Of a stretch of 64,000 nucleotides of DNA, positions 11,967 through 28,726 are shown piece by piece. Both the position numbers and the translations under genes were made by a program. This DNA comes from Azolla pinnata (taxonomy: Eukaryota; Streptophyta; Polypodiopsida; Salviniales; Salviniaceae). Where the stretch lies: contig JBBBWG010005224.1 of the NCBI GenBank assembly GCA_037176905.1, positions 1-64,000 of the forward strand, given 5' to 3'. The notes beneath the pieces are model-generated. The model was not told where the DNA came from. It worked only from the letters and a program-made list of their open reading frames with translations, and searched no databases. How positions within the stretch are numbered: position 1 is the stretch's first letter; each line of letters opens with the position of its first letter.

Positions 11967-13147
11967 GTGATAGAATCATGTGTTCCCAATAAAGGCGAGA
12001 TAGCGAAATCAGCCTACAATTTTTACAATAATAGTGTGTCAGCAATTGTGTAAATGATAAATCTATGGAACACTTTCTGTTTTTCACTCTGAATAGTATT
12101 GTAATTTGTAGTTGTAGGCATTTGTTGGGCCTTCCCGTTGATTTTTGATGAACATTGTGATGAGTTTGTTGCATGTCCATCCACAATGAGGTGGCCATAT
12201 CCATCTTGGACAGGAGGCATTGGAATTCCAAATTTCGACATATTCCATGGTGAGAGCCATGAAGTCTCGAGTCAATTTGAAATTATTTTTGAACCGACAC
12301 GATACATCTATACTATCCTCCGCAAAGTTGGGGTTGTTAGGAGATAAATTATTGGCCTTGCTTTGTTGAATGATTGGTGACTAGGAAAGTGTGCAAGTTC
12401 GTTGATCACCATGGTTTGTCATAAATGAATATGAACTTAGAAGCCTTTGCTAATATAAGAGAAATGTGATGAAAGTAAAACTCAAATATTGAAGGACATA
12501 GAGCAAACGATTTTCACATAATGTAATTTGGCACGGAGGGTTCAAATCCCATTTGCTGAGTTTTTTGGAACTTGATGGAAGGGGATGTACTAGATCAACA
12601 TTGAAAACCTGCTGCATAATGCCACATCCTTCTCGAGGTTAAATGTTCTCTACCAAGTGAATAATTGATTTGCCGATTATTAGGATTAATATCTGGAAGA
12701 CAATCGTGATTACACTGTATACATTTTCTTCATCTACTTGTGGAAATTTCCGCCGAGTTTTGTATGAATTATGAGAATGCCCATAAGATTTATTAGGATT
12801 AATATTTGGAAGACTATTGTGATTACACTCTATATGTTTTCTCATCTAAATTTCCCACCAAGTTTCTATGATTTCGGCGAATGCCCAAAAGATTTATAAG
12901 GATTAATATCTAGAAGACTATCATGATTACACCGTTTAATCTACTTTTGGAAATTTCCGCCAAGCTTTCTATGATTTCGCAGAATGCCCATTAGCCCCAC
13001 CAGATCTATGATTTTGTGGGCTAGATGGAGGGGTATCTAGGAGATAAGGATAAACATGAGGGCACGAAGAAGAAAATAAAGAAAAACTCGGCCTTCCTAC
13101 TTACATCGTATAGGCACAATTGACTTGCCAAAACCCTGCCAGCAGAG
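11967..13147. other. Intergenic between oxidoreductase and GrpE
   Basis: No supported coding sequence. It holds the oxidoreductase 3' UTR, then a stretch ending in a three-copy repeat (12682-12998) close to the GrpE promoter. Short reading frames on the minus strand around 12000-12270 overlap each other and show no domain. Confidence 0.6.
12682..12998. repeat. Three-copy tandem repeat (~105 bp) upstream of GrpE
   Basis: Copies begin AGGATTAATATCTGGAAGAC (12682), AGGATTAATATTTGGAAGAC (12795) and AGGATTAATATCTAGAAGAC (12899). Each carries GTGATTACAC or a variant, GGAAATTTCCGCC or a variant, and GAATGCCC near its end. Spacings are 113 and 104 bp. The third copy ends about 150 bp before the GrpE ATG, so the array is probably in or next to the promoter. 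Confidence 0.88.
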
Positions 13148-16100
13148 ATGATCAGAGGAGCAATTCTTTCAACGCGCATCTTCCAATTGCGAATTCCCCG
13201 GTTTACTGGTTGTCATCAGGTGCGCGCTACTCTTTACTTGTCGCCCGAATCCACGGTGTGCTTTTTCTCTTGTACTTTCGGTTTGGTATATAGGAAGAGG
13301 TACACGTGTTTTCCTGGGGAACTTAGGTGGACGTTAATGACAACCTTTGAGTATATATGTGTGTGTGTGTGTCTGTGTGTGTGTGTTATTGAGAATTTTC
13401 TATTGAATTCGAAGATTGAATATCAATATGAAGATTTCTTGGGATGTGAAATATTCAAGTAAAGTCTAGGGTTTTCAGCGGTTATGAACCATCAGTGGGA
13501 AGGATATTGGGCGTTCTGAGGATGTTTTTGATGGAAATGAAAGGTAGGTACAATTAGAACATCATAAATTCGGCTTTTTGGGTCTCTTATTGGTGGGAAG
13601 GATATCATGGACATGCATAAAAGTTGGTAAAACTAGGGTGGTCTCAGGTATTGACATAGAACAAATGATTGGAGTGTAAAGAAAGATTAGGTATTATTTA
13701 GAAGTGACCAATTTTTGTGTGTATTAAACAACAGTAATCTATTCTTACTATTTTTTCTTATGTAAAAGAATGGTTATTAATCCGCCACTGAAAATTCTCT
13801 GCCAAAAAAGGAAAAGATGGATATTTTCCTGGTTATATGAATGAGAAAATTAAGGCATTTTGAAAAAAAAAGTTTGTTTTCTATAGACAAACCAGCTAAT
13901 AGTTGTACAACAATCATAATAGAGTTACGTAAAGAAGCTACAAATGGGTTAATTTATTTTGTACACTTACCTCTCAGAGCTTTCCTTGCTTTGCACACTA
14001 TATCCTTTGCATTACTTATGATGGTCCCAGATCATTCTACGTTGGTTACGATTGAGTTATATATGGAAGCTACATATTTTAAGGCAGTTTGTTAAAAGAG
14101 AAACCAAATGCTGGAGTTATAGAAATAGCTCTTCGACACTCTGATGACTTGGGGTTGGAAAATGGTGGTTGTATTAGAGAGAGTTTCGTAATGGGCAAAA
14201 GATACAAAGGGCATACATGCGTACAGTACCTCAGACTCAATCTTTTTCGATGGAATCATAGGAAAACCGTTTCAGATCAACTGCCTAAAGTTGCATGGGA
14301 GGCAAGTAAAACAAAAATTCACAAGGCATGGAAAAGTCGACCTGTGAATCTTAGATAATAAAAGATCTAAAGGACGTTGTTGGGAGGTGTGGTGGTTCTC
14401 TTCTTTTTTAGGCCTTCCATCTCTGAACAATACCAGTTAGGGATCATTCAACACCACCCTAGTGCTTAGCAAACTAGATCCTCTCGTACCTAGGTAGGTG
14501 TACAAATTTCTATATATTTATTTTGGTTTGTTTTTCAAAAGATGGAACAGACATTTTGAAATGAAATGCCTAGCTTGGTTAATTATAGCAGTTATTATGA
14601 TAATAGCCCGAGCTTCAACAAATCCCTTGCTCGATCAAGATGAGTATAAGTCTGTTCAGATGAATCGTATGTCCAATTTATTGATCCATTTAGAGTTCAA
14701 GCCTTAGCTGTTTGCGAAGTTACATAATAAGAAAACCTATATTTTCTTGATGATTCATATTCTCTAATATATTTTTGTTGGGATGCTTTTCTCCTTCTCT
14801 CTTTCTCACATGTCTGTTGTCTGCTTCGTTTGTTGACCCAAATGCTCATTTCTTGTCTCGAACGTGAAATAGCAGGTAGGTCATTTGGTATTTTCTGGTT
14901 GATTCTTGCTGCTGTCTCTCTCTCATAGACATTCTGAATCTGACATAGCTTACTTTTTGATCTCCGAGCATAAAATCTTATATTGATAACTCGTGAGTGA
15001 GATTCAGGTTGCCAAGTTTTCAACTGCACCCAAAGATGCAATGAATAAGAAGGAAAGTACAGGTGATCCGGAAATACATAGCTCTGAAGTCGAGACGAAT
15101 CTCCCTGATGTGAGTGTCTAGGAGTAAGAGAATTATGTCGAATGAATTATGTGTGGTATTCTAGAGAGAGGGAGAGAGAGAGAAATGCAGATATAGCCTT
15201 TGGTTCCAGAGTAGAGATGTTCCTGCAAACAGCATAGGCCTACGAGCTCTACTCAAACAAAAAGAGGGTGTGTTGAAGGAGAAAGAGCGAATGGTTGCAA
15301 GTGCAAAACTAGAGATATTGAAATGCCTTGCTGAAGTTGAAAATCTGAGAGGGAAAACAAGGAGAGACACAGACAGTATCAAGAAACACGCAGTGGAGGT
15401 AAATTTTAGTAGATGTTTTCTATTGATTGGTACATACATGCTTGTAAACATGAATGCTTGTTTGAATATAGTATACACAACATATACGTAGCTTTTTATA
15501 TGCATATGTACATACATCCATCAATATAAATGAATGGGTACATACTTCCATAGATGCAAACATACAAGGATAGTAATTGATTCAGTCATGATGTTTGCAT
15601 ATCTATATTTGCACCATTCTCCCCAATTGTTTTTTGTGATCTTGTAAACAGACCTTTGCAGCTGATCTATTAGATATGGCTGATAATCTCCACCGAACAG
15701 CTGCAACTGTCCCTTCAATTTTTCAGAAGGGAACGTTGGCTACAGATGCTTCGGCCAATGCAAAACTCCTCAATTCCATGCTTGAGGGTGTCAATATGAC
15801 GGAAAAACAACTCTTAAAGGTGCATGGGGGGTTTGGTTATAGTTTACTGTTAGTTCCATATCATATTTTGTGTTAATGTGGAATGTTGCATGCAACATTA
15901 ACGTAAGCTATTAATGCTTGAGATTATATTTCCAGATTTTTGGCCAGTTCGATGTTAGAAAGTTTGATCCAATCGGGGATCAATACAACTCTAATCATCA
16001 CCTGATTATTGATGAAGTGGTGGATTCTTCTAAAGAGCCTCACACTGTAGTCAGTGTAGTTAAGGTAATATAGTTTGATATTCAATTTTAGAAATGCCGT

Positions 16101-16208
16101 GTTAAGTTTTGAAGTCATTGACTTTCTGTTTTGCAGTCTGGATACTTCATACAAGACAAGCTATTAAGACCTGCTGAAGTCGGTATAGTGAAGAAGCCAC
16201 CTGAATAG
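13148..16208 (+). CDS. MGE1: GrpE-type co-chaperone, mitochondrial (Mge1-like), 6 exons
   Basis: Nucleotide-exchange factor that releases ADP from matrix Hsp70 during protein import and folding. Exons: 13148-13219, 15008-15109, 15210-15398, 15652-15819, 15936-16064, 16137-16208 (732 bp, 243 residues). The N terminus MIRGAILSTRIFQLRIPRF is Arg-rich, hydrophobic and free of acids, a typical mitochondrial presequence. A long charged helix follows (LLKQKEGVLKEKERMV... to CLAEVENLRGKTRRD), matching the GrpE dimer helix. Next come LLDMADNLHRTA and LEGVNMTEKQLLKVF-type sequence, then the beta domain with FDPIGDQYNSNHHL, VVKSGYFIQDKLLRPAEVGIV. The first intron is 1.79 kb and contains a (GT)n run (13358-13387) and AT-rich sequence. 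The least certain part is the link of exon 1 to exon 2, supported by phase and presequence character only. The C terminus is slightly shorter than in Arabidopsis GrpE. Confidence 0.88.
13220..15007 (+). other. GrpE intron 1 with short open frames of unknown nature
   Basis: A 1.79-kb intron. It contains a GT microsatellite (13358-13387) and two consecutive short open frames (13841-14095 and 14089-14358), overlapping by a few bases in different frames, with no domain I recognise. An 11-base TCCTCTCGTAC string at about 14476 recalls a conserved large-subunit rRNA segment, but the surroundings do not extend that match. I cannot assign an origin. Confidence 0.45.
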
Positions 16209-17195
16209 TGGCATTCTGTTTGAGAAATAACCCAAAAAGTCTGCATGAAATGTAAACAGGCGAACTCTTTCACCTCCATTGTTCTCAAACAAAAAATAGA
16301 AACTTTTAGAGCTGGTTTTTTTATCAGCTTCCACCATTCAAGATTCTTTTCAGACATATATCAAAGCATGCAAATGATCGTTTATTTTACATTGACTTAT
16401 CAGTCAAGGATTCTTCTACAAAAGCAAACGTATGTATCGGAGTATAAATATGATATCAATTCTGCACCATTCAAGATTCATAAGATTTCAAATAATAATT
16501 TTACTTAATGAGAATTTTCTATATGAATTTTTCTGTCCCACTGCATGGATTTTTGAGGCCTGAAACCCAAGGTGCCATGGAATAGGTATGAGCGTGGCTG
16601 TGCTTTCCTGAAAATAAATCTCTTTGGCTGTTGACTTCAAATCGCAAATGCTAGAGTTTTGTACAAGCCAGTTGATCAGGTACACACCCCTACATTTTAA
16701 ACATTAAACACGTAATTCCTGCAGTAAGCGTTTGTGATATAGATCGGAGCACACTAATCAAATCCACTTAGCACATTATACTCTTTCCAAAACTATATCA
16801 AAATGGCATGGAGACGACTGTAGTGTTTGAAGAGCTTCAACAAAGAGAATTACACATTCATTGAATACTTGCAACATACCTTCATTCACCACCCAAAAAA
16901 CATACAAATTCCAAACTTACCAGAAATCATTACTTTAATTGTCAGTACATTTGCTTGAAGTTTGAAACAGTGCGTAGAAGGAATATTTCGCCCATAATAT
17001 CTCATACAAGGTGTAGAGTAATTGAGATACTTAGAAACCAAAGCCTCTGTCTGGGAAGCTTCGTGGACAGAAATACCCAGAGGCATAATGAGAAAATCCG
17101 ATCACCACTGATCATGATTAGAAAACATTGAATTATTCTGTATACATAGCCTGCAAGTGCAGCTTTCCTTTGCTCCACACCATTTATATAATCTC
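16209..17195. other. Convergent intergenic region, GrpE and kinase 3' ends
   Basis: The two genes point at each other across about 1 kb. The sequence is AT-rich and should hold both 3' UTRs. I see no further gene and no strong terminator-like structure. Confidence 0.6.
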
Positions 17196-23516
<6,321 letters not shown>

Positions 23517-24480
23517 CCAAAATCAGCCTGATATGTCTCCCTTTTATCTATGAGATGGCTTCAAGCTTTAATGATGTAAAAGGAGATAAACAAGTTGAAT
23601 CGGGATCGGATCGGCCTCCTGCTAAGCATCAACAAGGATGCTTCCCATCAGCATGCCATCGCATGTCTTCGCGTCGCCATGCGATCACCAGCATCAACAT
23701 CACCGTCATCAACAGAAAGCATTACTCAGGAAATAAACCCCTCTCAAAAACTATTTTTGCACATACATTATGGTGACCAACAAGCTTACAGCACAGAGAT
23801 GTTTGATGTGTAGAAAACGGAGGAATTTTGCATCACAAAGAGAGGATTTTGCATAAAAACAGAGCCTTTGATAGGAGAAGATACAAACTTTCACAGAGAC
23901 GGTTTGTTAAAAATTGCGCGCATATATATGCTACGAACAACGTTACGCTAAAAAATACGATACTGGAACAAGACAAAGAGAAGGGTAGACCAAAACAAAT
24001 ATAATTAGACCAGGGAAGAGAGATTGAGATCAGGAAAACAGGGGCTGATGGATCAAAACAAGGATCATCCAACAGAAAAGAGAGCGAGAGCGAGAGAAAT
24101 TCAGGGCAACAATTTCATGAAATAAGATTTGCAACGGGGAGGAGAAACAACAAGATCAATTGTAGATATAGATGAGAACAGACATAAAAACAGATTATTG
24201 GATAAAGGGAAAGCGGAGAGACGGAAGGGAGAGAACAGAGAAGGAAGACCCAATTCTTGAGAAGAGCCAAGGTTAGAGAAGACAAGAGGAGCAGCAATAC
24301 AGCACACAAAAACAAACAGAAAGGGGAGAAGAAGAAAAAAAAAGGAGAAGGAGACAAAGACAGAGACAGAGAGGCAGAGATGAGAGGGTTACCTGAGAGG
24401 GAAGCGATGGAGCTTCGAAGAAATGCATGAAGCTTTCCTGGAGATGGAGGAGATTGACAGGTCAAAATGGAAGGAAGGAG
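23517..24480 (-). promoter_or_regulatory. Kinase 5' leader, probably with a leader intron
   Basis: Upstream of the kinase ATG the minus strand is CT-rich for several hundred bases. A good donor CCTCTCAG|GTAACC lies at about 24391-24400 (minus), and a plausible acceptor ATATCAG lies about 11 bases before the ATG. Leader introns are common in plant GSK3 genes. The transcript start would then lie near 24420-24500. This is inference from splice-like sequence only. Confidence 0.4.
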
Positions 24481-24539
24481 ATGAGGAAGGAGGAACAGGG
24501 GATCTGTTTTTTTCCTTTCAATTATTTCTTATGGTTTTC

Positions 24540-25262
24540 AAGTGCTCTCTCTTATTTGGATTTCTTTCTTTCTTTCTTTCTTTCTTGTGTTTTCTTCTAT
24601 CATTTTTTTTAGTATTTGGTTTTTTCAGTGCTCTCTTAAGACTTATTTGGATGCTGTTTTTTTTTTTTGAGGATTTGTTTTTTCAAAGCTCTCTTAAGAC
24701 TTATTTGGATGCTCTTTTTTTTTTTGAGGATTTGTTTTTTCAGAGCTCTCCTAAGACTTATTTGTATGCTGTTTTGTTTTTTTGAGGATTTGTTTTTTCA
24801 GAGCTCCAGATCTTTCTTAAGACTTATTTGGATGCATTTCTTTCTTTCTTGTGTTGTCTTCTATCATTTTGTGAGGATTTGTTTTCTCAATGCTCTCTTA
24901 AGACTTATTTGGATGCATTTCTTTCTTTCTTGTGTTTTCTTCGATCATTTTGTGAGGATTTGTTTTTTCAGTGCTCTCTTAAGACTTATTTGGATGCATT
25001 TCTTTCTTTCTTTCTTTCTTGTGTTTTCTTCTATCATTTTGTGAGGATTTGTTTTTTCAGTGCTCTCTTAAGACTTATTTGGATGCTTTTTTGTTTTTGT
25101 TTTTAGGATTTGTGTTTTCAGTGCTCTCTTTAGACTTATTTGGATGCTTTTTTTTTTTTGAGGATTTTGTTTCTTTAGTGCTCTCTTTAGACTTATTTGG
25201 ATGCAATTGTTTTTCTTTCTTTCTTGTCTTTCTTGGTGTTTTCCTCTATCATTCTGTGTGCA
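24540..25262. repeat. Nine-copy composite minisatellite upstream of the kinase
   Basis: The anchor GACTTATTTGGATGC occurs at about 24640, 24698, 24755 (TTGTATGC variant), 24821, 24902, 24983, 25072, 25133 and 25190. Spacings are 58, 57, 66, 81, 81, 89, 61 and 57 bp. Short units hold a T-run then GAGGATTTGTTTTTTCAG and GCTCTCTTAA. Long units add a TTTC array and GTGTTTTCTTCTATCATTTTG. Long frames read through it are low-complexity by-products and are not genes. Confidence 0.93.
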
Positions 25263-28200
25263 AGTTTCCATATCAAATTCTGAGTTTGATGAATGAATAT
25301 GTGTGTGTGCGTGTGTGTGCGTGTGTCTAGGTTTGTTAAACTTGGCAACATTTCGTTCCCCACTGCACATCCTCTGGTAGTCTGCTTTCGTAGATGCGTG
25401 GATATACAAACATTATTGTACGTTTTGTCTCATGGGCCAATATTGGCCTAAGAAAACATTAATCTATATTTCTTTCTTTCTGTTGTGCAAGAGAAACGAC
25501 AAACAGTGCATGAACTGGGGCCTTGGCTCATTTAGGATATCGGGCAACGAAGCCTTATTGCAGGCTTGGAGGCAATTTGTCCATCATGCTGGATGTCCTC
25601 ACATTTGGCTGATCGAAGCGTTAACCTCATATATTGGTTTATTGATATGCCTAAATTGCATGGAGCGAGACTTGGATTGTCGAGTAAACAATGAAGAACA
25701 TCTTATGTTCAAAATGTAGAGTTCCACTCCGAGTTTTACGTAGCAATAAAAAAGAAATGGACCTAGACGTAAATAATCTGGCTTTATTATATGTTGTTAT
25801 TGCTTGTGGATCTCACAACAGTAGCCATATACGATCCCCCAGTCGTAGTAAACTTCGAGGTTTCTTGTGGACAATCTCAATGACGATCGATGACGTAAAA
25901 GCTTGCGACAGGGCATTTTAGAAGCCATGATAATCATCGCTTAAAATGAATGAAATTACATATTCTTCAGGTGCGGGATCTTTCAGTGTTTTGTTCAAGC
26001 TCTTGCAAAGAATTTAGCGTTACATCGCTGGTGAAACAAAGTAAACACTACTCGAACATCTGATTCGTACAAAGATGCTATAAAGGAAACGAGGAGATAG
26101 ATTTCCATAGACAAACTGGAGATGGTGTTTATTGGCATTCCCAAATCTTGAGATTCGATCATGCGCTTCTCTTCTAATGTTGGTAACTGTTGCAGGTACC
26201 CAAACAGTTCATTCGAATCAATCACATCGCTTACAAGAGACACTCACCTACTATGCGATTATGTCCACAACGCCAACCTAAAAACCTATAATTAGGTATT
26301 TATTGATGCATTTGGTTTCTTATAACAGAGTAAATGGGTAGTAGAACTATTGGAAAAGATCAAATCGAAGCGACAACATTTGCAGAGATGCCGATAAAAA
26401 TCCGAAGAGGGTGAGAGCAACGTCCGATAGATCCACCAGATTAATCTTAAGCACTAGCGATGAATCCTTCCATCAGCATATATATAAATTAGTGACAAGC
26501 AAAGGCATCCACGTTGATTGCCAAAACGTCTGCTAGACTTGGCCGGAATGACACTAGAAGGTTTTCTTTTTGGAGAACTAGGCTAAATTATGGGAATGAT
26601 CGATCGATCGATTGCATGCCAAACTGTTGTTATTGTAAAAACAATACAAATGAGCGTGTAGGGAACTAACAAACTGGATTGGAGGCACAACAGGTTTTCT
26701 TTTCTATCTTTTATTTTGGTTCCCTTACAAGCTCTAGGACATGCAAGATACAATCATACTAGTGGCTTGAATCAAACGAAAACAGTAAATGTTTTTTCCT
26801 TGCTCTCACAAGAGGTATAACTCTATTACAGGATGCTGAAAGCATTGCGGAAACATTTGTAGACAATTTTTACTCCTAAAGCATTTAAGTTTGAAAAAAA
26901 AAAAGGTTTGGTAGACTTGGTCGGAGTGACAGTAGAAGGTTTTCTTTCTGGAGATCTAGGCCAAACTAATGGGAATGATTGATCGATCGATCGATTGCAT
27001 GCCAGACTGTTGTTGTTTATGGGCTTCCTTCCTTCCCTTAGGCTTCCGCTTTCAGCAACGCCACCGGAGTCTACAACATGCCCAGACCAAATTAACTGTT
27101 GATACAATCGCATGCTCTGCTTTTTCCTGGCCCCGACAAGAAGTTGCAATCTGTCATTGCCATAGCATGCATGCAAGCAAAGCAAACAGAGACATCTAGG
27201 TTTGCCTGTTGGATTTTTCAGAGGGCTAACCCTGCGACTACCGTCCGACAGGTCGCATGCATGATTCATTGTCCAGATCGACTTCTCGAAACTAACTTTC
27301 CAGAGCTTTTCCCCCGAATTTCGCAGTAGGATCACTGCTGAAAAACGAGGCCCTCCAGAAGGCGGTTTTTTTCTTCTTCTTCTTTTTTTTTTTGCAGAGT
27401 CCCATCTGTTAGTGCTGCTTGACGTGGGTGGGCTCAACAAGCCCTACTCGTAAGAAAAAGCTACGAACAGACGAGCTCGAATCTATGTGCTTTGGGGTTG
27501 ATATGCCAAAATGCGCACTATTTCAGGCAGAGAAGTTGGCCCCTGGACATGGCTTGAAAAATCGTAGCTTTCTTTCTGCTTAACAGATGAAAGCTTCAAA
27601 AGGCCCTTCCATCTTCTGGCTAGCTTCAAAGTCATAAGCAATGAAAACAGATTTGGTTCATACATCGAAATGGGGAAGAAATGATCCGAATTCAATATGG
27701 AACAAATCAAGAAGCACTGACATTTTCAACGGCCACTCGATCCGTTCATGCGGAGAAGATTTTTGGGGGCCACACAAGACATGTCTAACATTATGCTGAT
27801 GCTTCACCATTGCAGAAAATCAATGCACAGAAACCTTCACATAATCTCTAGTTTTTGGACCAACATGTGCTCAAAAGCCATGATTTGTCGACGTCGTGGC
27901 ATGCTTCACTAACCCATAGCAACTTGAATCCTGTAATATGATCGCAACGCAGATTGATAAAGATCGATCTTGGTTTTGCCTAGAAGACTTGCTAACTCAA
28001 GTTATCAGCTCCATGTAAGGGAATCAAACATAAACTTGGCACTTGGTTGGGATGTCAAACGCTCAAGAGTCAAGCATCAAGGGCATAGACGCATCGGAAC
28101 TTGCCCTGCTTCATACACAGCTTCCAATGTTGGATACGTGAAATTCAGCAGAACTTTAATAATATGTTATGATGGCGTTACAACGGTGATAAAGCCATCT

Positions 28201-28726
28201 GTCAAGCCGCTAGATGCTTATCCATAACTTGTGGGCAAAAAGAGCAAACACTGCTCCGCGAGATTCAGGGCAAAAGAAAAATCAAAGTTGAATATTCTGG
28301 AATTTTTTAAAGAAAGACTTCAAACTTATCACCTTGACATCGTTCGATTGAAGATAAGAACTTGCTTCAAAAATCAATCTTACACAAAATTTCCAATGAG
28401 CCTATGGATCTCGATGCAAATCCAAGATGTCCATACATACTAACATGCTCGAAACCTCAGCTTTAGTGTGTGGTACCACCGCTACAATCAAGAGATGATT
28501 ACTTCGACCATATCGAGTAAAGGAGCAAAATTAAACAACTGACAAGCCCTTTGGGGTTAAGGTTTGGGTTTCGGGTTTAGGGTTCTAGCATGAATTCAAA
28601 TGCTGGCAGTGGTTTGAAATTAGTTTCTTTGCTCGAAGTTATCCCAGGAATATATTTTTGATGAATTCGACACGAAAAGGAAGCGCAAAGATGCATCTGT
28701 TGATAAAACTCAAAGTAGAAGCCTTT
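25263..28726. other. Intergenic between kinase promoter and L9 3' end
   Basis: About 3.5 kb without a gene I can support. It has a (GT)n run (25298-25326), a roughly 110-bp spaced direct repeat (26532-26638 and 26909-27018), GATCGATC runs, and a telomere-like GGTTTAGGGTT at about 28573-28587 next to the L9 3' UTR. The longest frame (minus 26826-27440, 204 codons) lacks domains, spans one repeat copy and starts in a poly-pyrimidine-rich area, so I do not call it. Confidence 0.55.
26532..27018. repeat. Spaced direct repeat of ~110 bp carrying GATCGATCGATC
   Basis: Copy 1 (26532-26638) and copy 2 (26909-27018) share GTAGACTTGG/CTAGACTTGG, AGAAGGTTTTCTTT, CTAGGC and GGGAATGAT(C/T)GATCGATCG, ending ATTGCATGCC. 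Identity is roughly 85%. They are in the same orientation, 378 bp apart. They may be two remnants of one dispersed repeat family. Confidence 0.85.

Noticed and set aside
13841-14358. Two adjacent open frames in GrpE intron 1
   Set aside because: No similarity recognised, different frames, no start context, inside an intron on the same strand.
14470-14495. Possible rRNA or organellar fragment (TCCTCTCGTAC) in GrpE intron 1
   Set aside because: Eleven matching bases only; flanks do not match the conserved large-subunit rRNA context.
24423-25330. Phe/Leu-rich frames that resemble membrane proteins
   Set aside because: Generated by the T-rich minisatellite; the repeat period, not a protein, explains the pattern.
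26826-27440. 204-codon minus-strand open frame
   Set aside because: No domain, mixed composition, overlaps a direct-repeat copy, no splice or leader context. Probably chance.
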